Shown here: positions 29,094-39,123 of the stretch, piece by piece
Position numbering within the stretch: position 1 is the first letter of the stretch
Layout of the letters: each line of letters starts with the position of its first letter
Assembly (NCBI RefSeq): GCF_024160145.1
Contig: NZ_JAMYWQ010000006.1
Location: 62,001-126,000, forward strand
DNA: 64,000 bases
Direction: 5' to 3'
Source of the DNA: Serratia nevei
GTDB taxonomy: Bacteria; Pseudomonadota; Gammaproteobacteria; Enterobacterales; Enterobacteriaceae
The notes under the pieces: model-generated
What the model was told of the DNA's origin: nothing
Databases searched by the model: none
The model's input: the letters and a program-made list of their open reading frames with translations, nothing else
Translations under genes and position numbers: made by a program

Positions 29094-30125
29094 ATGAAAA
29101 TGCAAACCCAGTCCTGCGTGGTCAACGGCAAACGAGACGTGGCGGTGATCGCGCAGGAGGTGGATTACCAGGGGCAGGGAACGCTGGTGAAAATCAGCCG
29201 CGGCGGCATCTGCGGCTCGGATCTGCATTACTTCCAGGAAGGCAAGGTTGGCAATTTTCAGGTGCGTCAGCCGATGGTGCTGGGCCATGAGGTGATCGGC
29301 GAGGTGGTCGCCAGCGATTCACCGCGGCTGCCGGTCGGGCAGAAGGTGGCGCTCAATCCCAGCAAACCCTGTGGGCAGTGCAAATACTGTCTGGCGCAGC
29401 AAAGCAATCAATGCGTCGAGATGCGTTTTTTCGGCAGCGCGATGTATTTTCCGCACGTTGACGGGGCTTTTACCCAATACAAAGTGGTGGATAGCGCGCA
29501 GTGTGTCCCTTACGGCGCCGATCGCGACGACCGGGTGATGGTGTTCGCCGAGCCGCTGGCGGTGGCGATCCACGCGGCGAAACAGCCCGGCGACGTGGCG
29601 GGGAAAAAGGTCTTCGTGTCCGGCGTCGGCCCGATCGGCTGTCTGCTGGTGGCGGCGCTGAAAGCGCTGGGCGCCGCCGAGATTGTCTGTGCCGATCTCA
29701 GCCCGCGCTGCCTGGTAATCGCCAGGCAAATGGGGGCCGATCGGTGCCTGCATGCCGCGGACGACGATGTCAGCGATTATCAGCAGGACAAGGGGTATTT
29801 CGACGTCGCCTTCGAAGTGGCGGGGCACCCGCAGTCGCTGCAGCGCTGCCTGGAGATCACCCGCGCCAAAGGCACCGTGGTGCAGGTGGGCATGGGCGGC
29901 AGCTTCCCCGATTTCCCGCTGATGGTGTTGATCGCCAAGGAGTTGAACCTGCTCGGATCGTTCCGTTTCGTGGCGGAGTTTGCGCTGGCGGTGGCGTGGC
30001 TGGCCGACGGCGTGGTCGATCCGCTGCCGTTGCTGTCGGCGGAGTTTGCCAGCGGGCAGCTGGCGCAGGCGCTGGAGTTTGCCGGCGATAAGCGCCAGGC
30101 GGCCAAGGTGCAATTGGTGTTTTAG
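29094..30125 (+). CDS. idnD: L-idonate 5-dehydrogenase
   Basis: The 343-residue zinc-dependent medium-chain dehydrogenase oxidises L-idonate to 5-keto-D-gluconate, the step before IdnO. Catalytic zinc ligands are Cys40 (GGICGSD) and His65-Glu66 (LGHEV); the structural zinc set is Cys93, Cys96, Cys99 and Cys107; the nucleotide-binding motif is SGVGPIG. The ATG at 29094 gives exactly the E. coli length and follows GTGGAG by seven bases. The permease (idnT) and gluconate kinase (idnK) that accompany it in E. coli are not here. Confidence 0.94.
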   Translation: MKMQTQSCVVNGKRDVAVIAQEVDYQGQGTLVKISRGGICGSDLHYFQEGKVGNFQVRQPMVLGHEVIGEVVASDSPRLPVGQKVALNPSKPCGQCKYCLAQQSNQCVEMRFFGSAMYFPHVDGAFTQYKVVDSAQCVPYGADRDDRVMVFAEPLAVAIHAAKQPGDVAGKKVFVSGVGPIGCLLVAALKALGAAEIVCADLSPRCLVIARQMGADRCLHAADDDVSDYQQDKGYFDVAFEVAGHPQSLQRCLEITRAKGTVVQVGMGGSFPDFPLMVLIAKELNLLGSFRFVAEFALAVAWLADGVVDPLPLLSAEFASGQLAQALEFAGDKRQAAKVQLVF

Positions 30126-30206
30126 GGGAAAAGTCCGATAGCAGCAGGCGGCGATCCTTGTCTATAGTGTAGGAACGCTTAATTTTTCAACCACGGAGAT
30201 CTCACG

Positions 30207-30518
30207 ATGGCAAGATATACGGATGCTGAGCAAACTACGCTGGATGACGATCTGAGAATGCTGACCGAGACGCTGGAAGAAGTGCTGCAATACACCGGCG
30301 ATCGCGCGGATCAGGCTTACGTCGACATCAAGTCGCACGCCGAGCAGGCGCTGAGTGAGGTCAGGGCGCGTTGGGCAAACACCGGCGAATCCTACTACGC
30401 GCGCGCCAAAGAAGCGGTGCACCGCACCGACGACTACGTGCGGGATAAACCCTGGCACAGCGTGGGCATCGGCGCCACCGTCGGGCTGGTGCTGGGGCTG
30501 CTGTTGGCCCGCAAATAA
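30207..30518 (+). CDS. elaB: ElaB, DUF883 tail-anchored ribosome-associated protein
   Basis: The 103-residue member of the ElaB/YqjD/YgaM family has a long acidic helical region (about 8-80) and a single C-terminal membrane segment (VGIGATVGLVLGLLLARK). Family members sit in the inner membrane by the C-terminal tail and bind ribosomes in stationary phase; in E. coli, elaB is linked to stress tolerance. It lies next to the men genes as in E. coli, where menF stands between elaB and menD; that gene is missing here. A strong GAG-type ribosome site precedes the ATG, and a GC-rich terminator follows. Confidence 0.93.
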   Translation: MARYTDAEQTTLDDDLRMLTETLEEVLQYTGDRADQAYVDIKSHAEQALSEVRARWANTGESYYARAKEAVHRTDDYVRDKPWHSVGIGATVGLVLGLLLARK

Positions 30519-30897
30519 ATCACACATCGGGGCGGCGCAGGCCGCCTCGTGTTTTTCCACAGACTGTGTCCTTCATCCCGCTGTTTCCCCCCTGGCTTCC
30601 CTTTATCCCGCCTATACTTCCCGCTAGCCGTCGTCGAAGCGCCTCTATTTCCCTTGTTTTTGTATGGACGGATTGAGCCGGCGCCGCCGCAAGTGTAAAG
30701 TATTTGTGTTTTTATTGTTTGTTTTTTGTTCTAAATCAAATAATTATCTGGTGTAAACACCCAGGGATATACGGCGTTCTTGCGCTGGCGCAAAAGCCGT
30801 GAAAATAACACCTCATATAATACAGAGCGTAACTACAGGCGCGGCGTCCGTCGGCTGCGCCGGAGACGATCTCTGCTAACTGACTTGTGAGCGAACT
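30519..30897. other. Intergenic region elaB-menD, site where menF would be expected
   Basis: The 379 bases after elaB contain its terminator, AT-rich DNA, an imperfect stem-loop at 30771-30800 (outer arms ACGGC/GCCGT, inner arms TTGCGC/GCGCAA) and a TATAAT hexamer at 30816-30821 that may be the menD promoter -10, without a clear -35. I see no remnant of menF on either strand. Confidence 0.6.
30525..30558 (+). terminator. Terminator of elaB
   Basis: GGCGGC, GCAG loop and GCCGCC (30531-30546), extended by flanking complementary bases, are followed by TCGTGTTTTT. Confidence 0.7.
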
Positions 30898-32574
30898 ATG
30901 TCGACAAGTGTTTTTAATCGCCGGTGGGCGGCTGTGCTGCTCGAGGCGCTGGCCCGCCATGGGGTGCGGCATGTTTGTATCGCTCCGGGATCGCGCTCCA
31001 CGCCGCTGACGCTGGCCGCTGCGGCTAACCGATCGTTTATCTGTCATACCCATTTTGATGAGCGCGGGCTCGGCCATCTGGCGCTCGGGCTGGCGAAGGC
31101 GGCGCGTGAGCCGGTGGCGGTGATCGTCACGTCCGGCACCGCGGCGGCGAACCTTTATCCCGCCTTGATCGAAGCCGGCCTGACCGGTGAACGGCTGGTG
31201 TTTCTCACCGCCGATCGGCCGCCCGAACTGATCGACTGCGGCGCCAATCAGGCGATCCGTCAAAACGGCCTCTACAGTAGCCACCCAACGCTGGCGATCG
31301 ATCTGCCGCGCCCAACGCCGGATATTCCTGCCGCGTGGCTGGCCTCCAGCGTAGACAGCGCGATGGCGCGCCTGCAGCACGGCGCTTTGCATATCAACTG
31401 CCCGTTCGCCGAGCCGCTGTACGGCGGCGACGAACGTCACTATGCCGATTGGTCCGCCGCGCTGGGCGACTGGTGGCAGAGCGATCGTCCGTGGCTGCAG
31501 GAAAGCGGGACGCATGCTGCGCCATTGCCGCAGCCGGACTGGTTCTTCTGGCGGCAGAAACGCGGCGTGGTGCTGGCCGGGCGCATGGGCGCGCAAGAGG
31601 GCGCTCAGGTGGCCGAATGGGCCGCAACGCTGGGCTGGCCGCTGATCGGCGACGTACTGTCGCAGACCGGGCAACCGCTGCCCTGCGCCGATTTGTGGCT
31701 CGCTCATCCGCAGGCGCAGCGCGTACTGCAAGATGCGCAGCTGGTGGTGCAGTTCGGCGGCAGCCTGACCGGCAAACGCCTGCTGCAGTGGCAGGCGCAG
31801 TGCCGGCCGGAAGAGTATTGGGTCATCGACGAGCTGCCGGGGCGGCTCGATCCGGCCCAGCACCGGGGGCGGCGCCTGCGCGCCGGCGTGGCGCAGTGGT
31901 TGGCGCAGCACCCGGCGCAGCCGCGCGCGCCGTGGGCCGCCGGGCTGGCCGCGCTGGCGGATAAGGCGTTAACGGCGGCGTCCACGCATCTGCACGATAA
32001 CTTTGGCGAAGCGCAGCTGGCGCACCGCCTGCCGGAGCTGCTGCCGGAGAACGGCCAGCTGTTTCTCGGCAACAGTCTGGTGGTGCGGCTCATTGACGCG
32101 CTAACGCCATTGCCCGTCGCCTACCCGGTATTCAGCAACCGCGGCGCCAGCGGCATCGACGGCCTGATCTCCACCGCCGCCGGCGTGCAACGTGCCACCG
32201 CCAGGCCGACGTTGGCGGTGGTGGGCGATCTTTCCGCACTGTATGACCTCAATGCGCTGGCGCTGCTGCGCCAGAGCTTGGCGCCGACGGTGCTGATCGT
32301 CGTCAACAACAACGGCGGCCAAATTTTCTCGCTGCTGCCGACGCCGGAAGCGGATCGTCAGCGTTTTTACTGCATGCCGCAGAACGTCGAGTTCAGCCAC
32401 GCGGCGGCGATGTTCCAGCTGGGTTACGCGCGGCCGGAGAACTGGAGCCAGCTGCAACAGGCGGTTGAACAAGGCTGGCGGCGCGGCGGCGCCACGCTGA
32501 TCGAACTGCAGGTGCCGCCGAGCGCGGGGGCCGAAAGCCTGCAATACCTGGTGCAACAGATGGCGGTGCAATGA
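30898..32574 (+). CDS. menD: MenD, SEPHCHC synthase
   Basis: The 558-residue thiamine-diphosphate enzyme condenses isochorismate with 2-oxoglutarate, giving 2-succinyl-5-enolpyruvyl-6-hydroxy-3-cyclohexene-1-carboxylate, the committed menaquinone step. Seen are the Pyr domain ([18 protein letters not shown]; conserved Glu in [13 protein letters not shown]) and the ThDP-binding motif [14 protein letters not shown]...[12 protein letters not shown]. Its length is near that of E. coli MenD (556). Its stop overlaps the menH start by four bases. It starts the men operon here; transcription probably begins in the gap upstream. Confidence 0.96.
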   Translation: MSTSVFNRRWAAVLLEALARHGVRHVCIAPGSRSTPLTLAAAANRSFICHTHFDERGLGHLALGLAKAAREPVAVIVTSGTAAANLYPALIEAGLTGERLVFLTADRPPELIDCGANQAIRQNGLYSSHPTLAIDLPRPTPDIPAAWLASSVDSAMARLQHGALHINCPFAEPLYGGDERHYADWSAALGDWWQSDRPWLQESGTHAAPLPQPDWFFWRQKRGVVLAGRMGAQEGAQVAEWAATLGWPLIGDVLSQTGQPLPCADLWLAHPQAQRVLQDAQLVVQFGGSLTGKRLLQWQAQCRPEEYWVIDELPGRLDPAQHRGRRLRAGVAQWLAQHPAQPRAPWAAGLAALADKALTAASTHLHDNFGEAQLAHRLPELLPENGQLFLGNSLVVRLIDALTPLPVAYPVFSNRGASGIDGLISTAAGVQRATARPTLAVVGDLSALYDLNALALLRQSLAPTVLIVVNNNGGQIFSLLPTPEADRQRFYCMPQNVEFSHAAAMFQLGYARPENWSQLQQAVEQGWRRGGATLIELQVPPSAGAESLQYLVQQMAVQ

Positions 32575-33341
32575 TGCTGGCGACGCGAGTTTTGCAACAG
32601 GGCGAAGCGGGCCGCCCGTGGCTGGTGTGGCTGCATGGCCTGCTCGGCAACAACAATGAATGGCGGGTGATCGCCGCACGCTGCCCGGAATGGCCGTCGT
32701 TGGCCATCGATCTGCCCGGCCACGGCGATTCCGTGGCGGTGAGCTGCCGCGGCTTCGACGACATCAGCGCGCAGATCGCCGCCACGCTGCAACTGCGCAA
32801 TATCGAACGCTATTGGCTGGTGGGCTACTCGCTCGGCGGGCGCATCGCCATGTATCACGCCTGCCACGGCCGCCATGCCGGCCTGCAGGGGGTGATCGTC
32901 GAGGGCGGCAACCCGGGGCTGGCGGACGAAGAACAGCGCCGCCGGCGCTGCGAACAGGATGCGTTCTGGGCGGCGCGCTTCCGCCGGGAGCCGATCGCCG
33001 AGGTTCTGGCGGACTGGTATCAGCAGCCGGTATTCCAGGAGCTCAGCCACGTGCACCGCCAGGCGCTGATCGCCGCGCGCTCGGTCAACAGCGGCCCGGC
33101 GATCGCCGACATGCTCGAAGCCACGTCGCTCGGGCGGCAGCCCTATCTGGCGCCGCAGCTGCGCCAACTGAGCGTGCCGCTGCAGGTGCTGTGCGGTGAG
33201 AACGACCCCAAATTTCAACGGCTGGCGCGCGACGCCGGGTTGCCGTTGCGCATCGTGCCGCAGGCCGGCCACAACGCGCATCTGGCCAATCCGCAGGATT
33301 TCGTCGCCGAGCTGCAGACCTTTCTCGTTAACCCTGGTTAA
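32571..33341 (+). CDS. menH: MenH, SHCHC synthase
   Basis: The 256-residue alpha/beta hydrolase-fold enzyme removes pyruvate from SEPHCHC to form SHCHC. The catalytic triad is visible: Ser87 in GYSLGG, Asp212 in CGENDPKF and His234 in QAGHNAH. The oxyanion region [11 protein letters not shown] is present. The length agrees with E. coli MenH (252). It overlaps menD by four bases and menB starts 11 bases later. Confidence 0.95.
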   Translation: MMLATRVLQQGEAGRPWLVWLHGLLGNNNEWRVIAARCPEWPSLAIDLPGHGDSVAVSCRGFDDISAQIAATLQLRNIERYWLVGYSLGGRIAMYHACHGRHAGLQGVIVEGGNPGLADEEQRRRRCEQDAFWAARFRREPIAEVLADWYQQPVFQELSHVHRQALIAARSVNSGPAIADMLEATSLGRQPYLAPQLRQLSVPLQVLCGENDPKFQRLARDAGLPLRIVPQAGHNAHLANPQDFVAELQTFLVNPG

Positions 33342-33352
33342 AGGAACCGAAC

Positions 33353-34210
33353 ATGCTTTATCCGAATGAAGAACAGCTGTATGCCGCCATCGCCTGGCAG
33401 GATTGCACCGGCGATTTCGAAGACATTCTGTATCACAAGTCCGCCGACGGCATCGCCAAAATCACCATTAACCGGCCGCAGGTGCGCAATGCGTTTCGCC
33501 CGCAAACGGTTAAAGAGATGATCGACGCGCTGGCCAATGCCCGTTACGACGACGGCATCGGCGTCATTATTCTGACCGGCGCCGGCGATAAGGCCTTCTG
33601 CTCCGGTGGCGATCAGAAAGTGCGCGGCGACTACGGCGGCTATCGCGACGACAGCGGCGTGCATCACCTCAACGTGCTGGACTTCCAGCGCCAGATCCGC
33701 ACCTGCCCGAAACCGGTGGTGGCGATGGTGGCCGGTTATTCGATCGGCGGCGGCCACGTGCTGCACATGATGTGCGATCTGACCATCGCGGCGGATAACG
33801 CCATCTTCGGCCAGACCGGCCCGAAAGTGGGCTCGTTCGACGGCGGCTGGGGCGCGTCTTACATGGCGCGCATCGTCGGCCAGAAGAAGGCGCGCGAAAT
33901 CTGGTTCCTGTGCCGCCAGTACGATGCCGCTGCCGCGTTGGACATGGGCCTGGTCAATACCGTGGTGCCGCTGGCCGATCTGGAAAAAGAGACGGTGCGC
34001 TGGTGCCGAGAAATGCTGCAGAACAGCCCGATGGCGCTGCGCTGCCTGAAGGCGGCGTTGAACGCCGACTGCGACGGCCAGGCCGGTTTGCAGGAGCTGG
34101 CGGGCAACGCCACCATGCTGTTCTACATGACCGACGAAGGGCAGGAAGGGCGCAACGCGTTCAACGAGAAGCGTCAGCCGGACTTCAGCAAATTCAAGCG
34201 TAACCCGTAA
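33353..34210 (+). CDS. menB: MenB, 1,4-dihydroxy-2-naphthoyl-CoA synthase
   Basis: The 285-residue crotonase-fold enzyme closes the second ring of the naphthoquinone by cyclising o-succinylbenzoyl-CoA. The oxyanion-hole motifs [12 protein letters not shown] and [18 protein letters not shown] are present, as is the conserved [14 protein letters not shown] segment. The length is identical to E. coli MenB. Its last base is shared with the first base of the menC start codon (TAATG), so they are translationally coupled. Confidence 0.96.
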   Translation: MLYPNEEQLYAAIAWQDCTGDFEDILYHKSADGIAKITINRPQVRNAFRPQTVKEMIDALANARYDDGIGVIILTGAGDKAFCSGGDQKVRGDYGGYRDDSGVHHLNVLDFQRQIRTCPKPVVAMVAGYSIGGGHVLHMMCDLTIAADNAIFGQTGPKVGSFDGGWGASYMARIVGQKKAREIWFLCRQYDAAAALDMGLVNTVVPLADLEKETVRWCREMLQNSPMALRCLKAALNADCDGQAGLQELAGNATMLFYMTDEGQEGRNAFNEKRQPDFSKFKRNP

Positions 34211-35193
34211 TGAGCGGGGTGAACCGCAGCGCGGCGCTTTACCGTTACCGCCTGCCGATGGAGGCGGGCGTGGTGCTGCGCAATCAGCGGTTGAAAACGC
34301 GTGACGGATGGGTGGTGCAGCTGCGTCAGGGCGAGCGTGAAGGCTGGGGCGAGATCGCGCCGCTGCCGGAATTCAGCCGGGAAACGTTGGCGCAGGCCGA
34401 ACAGGCCGCGTTGAACTGGCTGCAGGCCTGGTTGGCGGGCAACGAACCGGATGACAGCACGCTGCCCTCGGTGGCCTTTGGGCTCAGCTGCGCGCAGGCC
34501 GAGCTGGCGCAGCGTTTGCCGACGCAGGCGGATTTTCGCAAGGCGCCGCTGTGCACCGGCGATCCGGACGAGCTGTTCGAGATATTGAGCGCCTTGCCGG
34601 GCGAGAAAGTCGCGAAAGTGAAGGTGGGGCTGTATGAGGCGGTGCGCGACGGCATGATCGTCAACGTGCTGCTGGAGGCGCTGCCGGATCTGCGGCTGCG
34701 GCTGGATGCCAACCGCAGCTGGACCCGCGCCAAAGCCGACGGCTTTGCCAAATACGTCAACCCGGCGTGGCGCGATCGCATCGCCTTTTTGGAAGAGCCC
34801 TGCAAAACCCGTGACGAATCGCGCGATTTCGCCCGGGCGACCGGCATTGCCATCGCCTGGGATGAGAGCGTGCGTGAGGCGGACTTTGTGGTGCAGGCCG
34901 AGCCGGGCGTGGCGGCCATCGTGATCAAGCCGACGCTGGTCGGCAGCCTGGCGCGCTGCCAGGCGCTGGTGGCGCAGGCGCACGCGGCGGGCTTGACGGC
35001 GGTGATCAGTTCCAGCATCGAGTCCAGCCTGGGGTTGACCCAGCTGGCGCGCATCGCCCGCTGGCTGACGCCGGACACCGTGCCGGGGCTGGATACGCTG
35101 GGGTTGATGCAGGCGCAGGTGCTGCGGCCGTGGCCGGGCAGCGCATTGCCGCTGCTGGATATTTCGGCGCTGGAGTGCTTATGGCGCCGTTGA
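34210..35193 (+). CDS. menC: MenC, o-succinylbenzoate synthase
   Basis: The 327-residue enolase-superfamily enzyme dehydrates SHCHC to o-succinylbenzoate with Mg2+. Active-site residues are visible: Lys136 and Lys138 in KVKVG, metal ligands Asp166 (LRLDANRSW), Glu195 (FLEEPCK) and Asp218 (AWDES), and Lys240 (IVIKPTLVG). It overlaps menB by one base and menE by 13 bases. Confidence 0.95.
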   Translation: MSGVNRSAALYRYRLPMEAGVVLRNQRLKTRDGWVVQLRQGEREGWGEIAPLPEFSRETLAQAEQAALNWLQAWLAGNEPDDSTLPSVAFGLSCAQAELAQRLPTQADFRKAPLCTGDPDELFEILSALPGEKVAKVKVGLYEAVRDGMIVNVLLEALPDLRLRLDANRSWTRAKADGFAKYVNPAWRDRIAFLEEPCKTRDESRDFARATGIAIAWDESVREADFVVQAEPGVAAIVIKPTLVGSLARCQALVAQAHAAGLTAVISSSIESSLGLTQLARIARWLTPDTVPGLDTLGLMQAQVLRPWPGSALPLLDISALECLWRR

Positions 35194-36566
35194 GCGATTG
35201 GCCGTGGCGACACTGGGCGCGCCTTCAGCCGCAGGCGACGGCCCTGCTGCTCGGCGAACGGCCGCTGAGCTGGCTGGCGTTGCAAGGCCAGGTGGATGAG
35301 CTGGCGGCGGATTTTCAGCACCAGGGCGTGGAGCCGGGCTGCGGCGTGGCGCTGTGTGGTAAAAACAGCTATCCGCTGCTGTTGGCCTATCTGGCACTGC
35401 TGCAATGCGGCGCGCGCCTGCTGCCGCTCAACCCCGCCTTGCCGACGCCGCTGCTGGCGCAGCTGTTGCCCGAATTGGACATCACTTTTGCCTTCGGCCC
35501 GGATCCGTTGCCGGCGCTGCCGGCAGAGGTGATTCGATTGACGCCGCCCTCGACCGAGCCGCGCTGGCCGAACCTGCCGGCGTGGGATGCGCAGCGTCTG
35601 GCGACGCTGACGCTGACCTCGGGCTCCAGCGGCCTGCCGAAGGCGGCGGCGCACAGCTACGCCAACCATCTGGCCAGCGCCGCCGGGGTGTTGCGGCTGA
35701 TGGATTTTCAGCGCGAGGATTGCTGGCTGCTGTCATTGCCGCTGTATCACGTCTCCGGCCAGGGCATCGTCTGGCGCTGGCTGGCGGCAGGCGCGCAGCT
35801 GGCGGTGCGCGAAATGCATCCGCTGGCCGAGGCATTGGCAGGTTGCACCCACGCCTCGCTGGTGCCGACGCAGCTCTGGCGACTGCTGGCGCAACCGCTG
35901 ATGGGCATGACGCTGAAAGCGGTGCTGCTCGGCGGCGCAATGATCCCGGTGGCGCTGACCGAACGGGCGGAGGCGGCGGGGATCCGCTGCTGGTGCGGCT
36001 ACGGGCTGACCGAACTGGCCTCCACGGTCTGCGCCAAACGCGCCGATGCGCGGCCGGGCGTTGGCCTGCCGCTCGGCGGCCGCGAGGTAAAACTGGTGGA
36101 CGAAGAGGTCTGGATCCGCGCCGACAGCCTGGCGCTCGGCTACTGGCGTCATGGCCATCTGCAGCCGCTGGCCGATGAACAGGGCTGGTTTGCGACCCGC
36201 GATCGCGGCGCGATGGCCGAGGGGGAGCTACGCATTCTCGGCCGGCTGGACAACCTGTTTTTCAGCGGCGGTGAAGGGGTGCAACCGGAGGATATCGAAC
36301 GCGTGCTGGCGGCGCACCCGCAGATCACGCAGGCGTTTGTGGTGCCGGTGGCGGACGCCGAGTTCGGCCAGCGGCCGGTGGCGGTAATCGATGGCGATCC
36401 GTCGCTGTCGCTGGCGGCGTTACTTGCCTGGTCGCAGGACAAACTGGCCAATTTCCAACGCCCGGCGGCGTTGCTCCCGCTGCCTGACGAGCTGAAGAAC
36501 GGCGGCATCAAGATTTCGCGCCGCCAGTTGCAGCAGTGGGTGGCGCAGCGTCTCTCTCAGGCATAA
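35181..36566 (+). CDS. menE: MenE, o-succinylbenzoate-CoA ligase
   Basis: The 461-residue ANL-superfamily enzyme activates o-succinylbenzoate to its CoA thioester via an acyl-adenylate. The nucleotide-binding loop [15 protein letters not shown] (about residues 140-155) and the motif GYGLTELAS are present; the C-terminal lysine lies in [13 protein letters not shown]. The ATG at 35181 overlaps the end of menC by 13 bases. In E. coli, pmrD and the arn genes follow; here a catalase gene converges on menE instead. Confidence 0.94.
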   Translation: MAPLSDWPWRHWARLQPQATALLLGERPLSWLALQGQVDELAADFQHQGVEPGCGVALCGKNSYPLLLAYLALLQCGARLLPLNPALPTPLLAQLLPELDITFAFGPDPLPALPAEVIRLTPPSTEPRWPNLPAWDAQRLATLTLTSGSSGLPKAAAHSYANHLASAAGVLRLMDFQREDCWLLSLPLYHVSGQGIVWRWLAAGAQLAVREMHPLAEALAGCTHASLVPTQLWRLLAQPLMGMTLKAVLLGGAMIPVALTERAEAAGIRCWCGYGLTELASTVCAKRADARPGVGLPLGGREVKLVDEEVWIRADSLALGYWRHGHLQPLADEQGWFATRDRGAMAEGELRILGRLDNLFFSGGEGVQPEDIERVLAAHPQITQAFVVPVADAEFGQRPVAVIDGDPSLSLAALLAWSQDKLANFQRPAALLPLPDELKNGGIKISRRQLQQWVAQRLSQA

Positions 36567-36590
36567 AAAAGCCGCCCGCAAGGGCGGCTG
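36564..36590 (-). terminator. Terminator between converging menE and katA
   Basis: GCCGCCC, GCAA loop and GGGCGGC form a perfect stem. On the minus strand it is followed by TTTTTT, so it is primarily the katA terminator, and it may also stop menE transcripts. Confidence 0.85.
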
Positions 36591-36612
36591 AGTGGATGAC
36601 GGCAGAGGGGGG

Positions 36613-38049
36613 TTATTTCAGCCCCAACGCCTTGGCGACGCCGGCGCCGTAGTCCGGGTGCACCTTGGTGAACAGCTCGACCTGACGGCGCTGGATGTGT
36701 TCCGGCACCTGCGACAGTTCGCCGGCGATGCGGGTGAACATGCGCTGGTGCTCTTCGGCGCTCAGCAGGTTGAACAGCGCGCGCGGCTGGCTGTAGTAAT
36801 CGTCGTCTTCACGATGATTCCAGTGGTCGGCCGCACCCTCAATGCTCAGCGGCGGCTCGCTGAAGTCCGGCTGCTCCTGGAACAGGCCGAAGCTGTTCGG
36901 TTCGTAGGTGGCGCCGTTGCCGCTGTTGCCGTCCACGCGCATCGCGCCGTCGCGATGGTAGTTGTGGAACGGGCATTTGGCGCCGTTCACCGGGATCTGG
37001 TGGTGGTTGACGCCCAGGCGGTAGCGGTGCGCATCGCCATAGGAGAACAGACGGCCCTGCAGCATTTTATCCGGCGAGAAACTGATGCCCGGCACCACGT
37101 TGGCGGGGTTCATCGCCACCTGCTCGACCTCTGAGAAGTAGTTGTCGGGGTTGCGGTTCAGCTCGAAATAGCCGACGTCGATCAGCGGATAGTCGCCGTG
37201 CGGCCACACCTTGGTCAGATCGAACGGGTTATATGGCGTCTGTGAGGCTTCGTGTTCCGGCATGATCTGAATTTGCAGCTTCCAGCGCGGGAAGTCGCCG
37301 CGTTTGATCGCGTCGAACAGATCGCGCTGTGAGCTTTCGCGATCCTTGGCGATGATCGCTTCCGCTTCTTCATCCATCAGGTTTTCAATGCCTTGCTCGC
37401 AGCGGAAATGGAATTTCACCCAGAAACGTTCGTTGGCGGCATTGATAAAGCTGAAGGTGTGGCTGCCGAAACCGTGCATGTGACGGTAAGACTTCGGAAT
37501 GCCGCGATCGCTGAAGTCGATGGTCAACTGGTGCAGCGATTCCGGCAGGTGGGAGAAGAAGTCCCATTTGTAGACCGGGTTGCGCAGGTTGGTATGCGGA
37601 TCGCGTTTCACCACGTGGTTGAGATCGGGGAATTTCAGCGGATCGCGCAGGTAGAACACCGGCGTATCGTTACCCACCAGATCCCAGTTGCCTTCTTCGG
37701 TATAGAACTTCATGGCGAAGCCGCGAATGTCGCGCTCGGCGTCGGCGGCGCCGCGTTCACCGGCGACGGTGGAGAAGCGGATGAACATGTCGGTCTGCTT
37801 GCCGACCTCAGAGAAGATCTTGGCGCGCGTATAACGGGTGATGTCGTGGGTAACGGTAAAGGTGCCGTAGGCGCCGGAACCCTTGGCGTGCATGCGGCGC
37901 TCGGGGATAACTTCACGGTCGAAGTGGGCCAGTTTTTCCAGGAACCACACGTCCTGCAACAGCATCGGGCCGCGTTTGCCTGCGGTGATCACGTTATTGT
38001 TATCGACAACCGGGGCGCCGGCTGCGGTGGTCAGTCCTTTCTTGCTCAT
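36613..38049 (-). CDS. katA: Monofunctional haem catalase, small-subunit type (KatA)
   Basis: The 478-residue clade-3 catalase converts hydrogen peroxide to water and oxygen in the cytoplasm. Catalytic His54 ([14 protein letters not shown]) and Asn127 (VGNDTPVFY) and the proximal haem ligand Tyr337 ([14 protein letters not shown]) are all in place. The length fits the small-subunit class (about 480-500) rather than KatE. The ATG at 38049 has AAGGAG six bases upstream; a GTG one codon earlier is less likely. E. coli K-12 has no counterpart in this place, so it is an insertion relative to that order. Confidence 0.95.
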   Translation of the reverse strand: MSKKGLTTAAGAPVVDNNNVITAGKRGPMLLQDVWFLEKLAHFDREVIPERRMHAKGSGAYGTFTVTHDITRYTRAKIFSEVGKQTDMFIRFSTVAGERGAADAERDIRGFAMKFYTEEGNWDLVGNDTPVFYLRDPLKFPDLNHVVKRDPHTNLRNPVYKWDFFSHLPESLHQLTIDFSDRGIPKSYRHMHGFGSHTFSFINAANERFWVKFHFRCEQGIENLMDEEAEAIIAKDRESSQRDLFDAIKRGDFPRWKLQIQIMPEHEASQTPYNPFDLTKVWPHGDYPLIDVGYFELNRNPDNYFSEVEQVAMNPANVVPGISFSPDKMLQGRLFSYGDAHRYRLGVNHHQIPVNGAKCPFHNYHRDGAMRVDGNSGNGATYEPNSFGLFQEQPDFSEPPLSIEGAADHWNHREDDDYYSQPRALFNLLSAEEHQRMFTRIAGELSQVPEHIQRRQVELFTKVHPDYGAGVAKALGLK

Positions 38050-38387
38050 CACTTGCTCCTTATCGTAGTGCAGTTAAGTAAAGACTCGGGCGGTTTAAGC
38101 GTTTATCAGCATAGTCCTTTGGCGGGGCTTCTTCCCCTGACCTTGGTCAAAGCCACTACTAGTTGTAGCCCTATTGCCGGGCGGCGGCAAATAGGCCTCG
38201 GTTATCGTTGGCATCGCCTTGACGAATATAGAATCTTGTTTGCAAATATTTACATTTATTTGATTATTGAAGAATTTTTTCGCTTTTATCCCTTAAATAC
38301 TCATTGCGCTTTGGTATAGACTCGTGACGTGATTATTATGCGTTGATTCGATCATTCGGAACGGATGACAAACCAGAGGGAAAGATG
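38050..38387. other. Divergent region between katA and yfaZ
   Basis: The 338 bases hold promoters for katA (left) and yfaZ (right). The right half is AT-rich (around 38230-38300). I see no clear OxyR site or RNA gene. AGAGGG at 38375-38380 is the yfaZ ribosome-binding site. Confidence 0.45.
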
Positions 38388-38927
38388 ATGAAAAAGACTT
38401 GGGTCGCGTGCGCGGCAGGATTGCTGTTTGTGACCGGCGCGGCGAACGCCATCAGCGTGTCGGGCGAAGCCGGGGAACACTACACCAACCTGGGCGTGGG
38501 CATGAGCACCGGCTCTTCCGGCCTGGGCCTGACCGGCAACTGGGTGCGCAGCGACCACGACGGCAACGTCGGCAGCCTTGGGTTGAATTTCGGCGTGCCG
38601 CTGGGGCCGTTGACGGCGACGGTGGGCGCCAAAGCGCTGTACCTCAGCCCGAAAGACGGGAAGAGCGGCGGGGCGGTGGCGCTGGGCGGCGGCCTGGAGT
38701 GGGAAATTAACCGCTACTTCAGCCTGCACGGCGAAGGCTACTTTGCCCCTGAATCCTTCACCAGCGGCGTGAAGGCCTATAACGAAGCCAGCGGCGGCCT
38801 GCGCTGGAAGTTCCGCCCGCTGAGCGTGGACGTGGGCTACCGTTACATGCAAATGGAAGGCAAAGACGGGCGTCGCGACAATACTCTGGCCGATGGCCCT
38901 TACGTCGGCGTTGGCCTGAGCTTCTAA
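38388..38927 (+). CDS. yfaZ: YfaZ family outer-membrane protein
   Basis: The 179-residue precursor has a signal peptide (MKKTWVACAAGLLFVTGAANA, cleavage likely after residue 21), followed by alternating beta-strand sequence ending in an aromatic residue (LADGPYVGVGLSF), as expected of a small beta-barrel. It resembles E. coli YfaZ (about 180 residues), whose function is unknown. The ATG at 38388 (seven bases after AGAGGG) is preferred to the ATG one codon earlier. In E. coli, yfaZ and yfaY are adjacent; here three genes are inserted between them. Confidence 0.88.
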   Translation: MKKTWVACAAGLLFVTGAANAISVSGEAGEHYTNLGVGMSTGSSGLGLTGNWVRSDHDGNVGSLGLNFGVPLGPLTATVGAKALYLSPKDGKSGGAVALGGGLEWEINRYFSLHGEGYFAPESFTSGVKAYNEASGGLRWKFRPLSVDVGYRYMQMEGKDGRRDNTLADGPYVGVGLSF

Positions 38928-39090
38928 GGCTGCGGCCCATCGCGTTCTTCGAATCCCTCGGTCATTGGCCGGGGGATTTTTATTTGTGCCATCAACGGGA
39001 AGTTCATCCGGGATCGTAACGGTAAAGATTAAATAATTTAAAGACTCGACGATCGGCATCGCCATATGCGAGTACATGCCGTAAAATGCG

Positions 39091-39109
39091 TAATATAAAT
39101 AATTATATA
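39091..39109. promoter_or_regulatory. AT-rich imperfect dyad before the receptor gene, weak Fur-box candidate
   Basis: TAATATAAATAATTATATA is a near-palindrome of the length of a Fur box, and it also contains possible -10 hexamers. The match to the Fur consensus GATAATGATAATCATTATC is poor, so iron control is only a suspicion. Confidence 0.3.
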
Positions 39110-39123
39110 ACGATATGGACATC

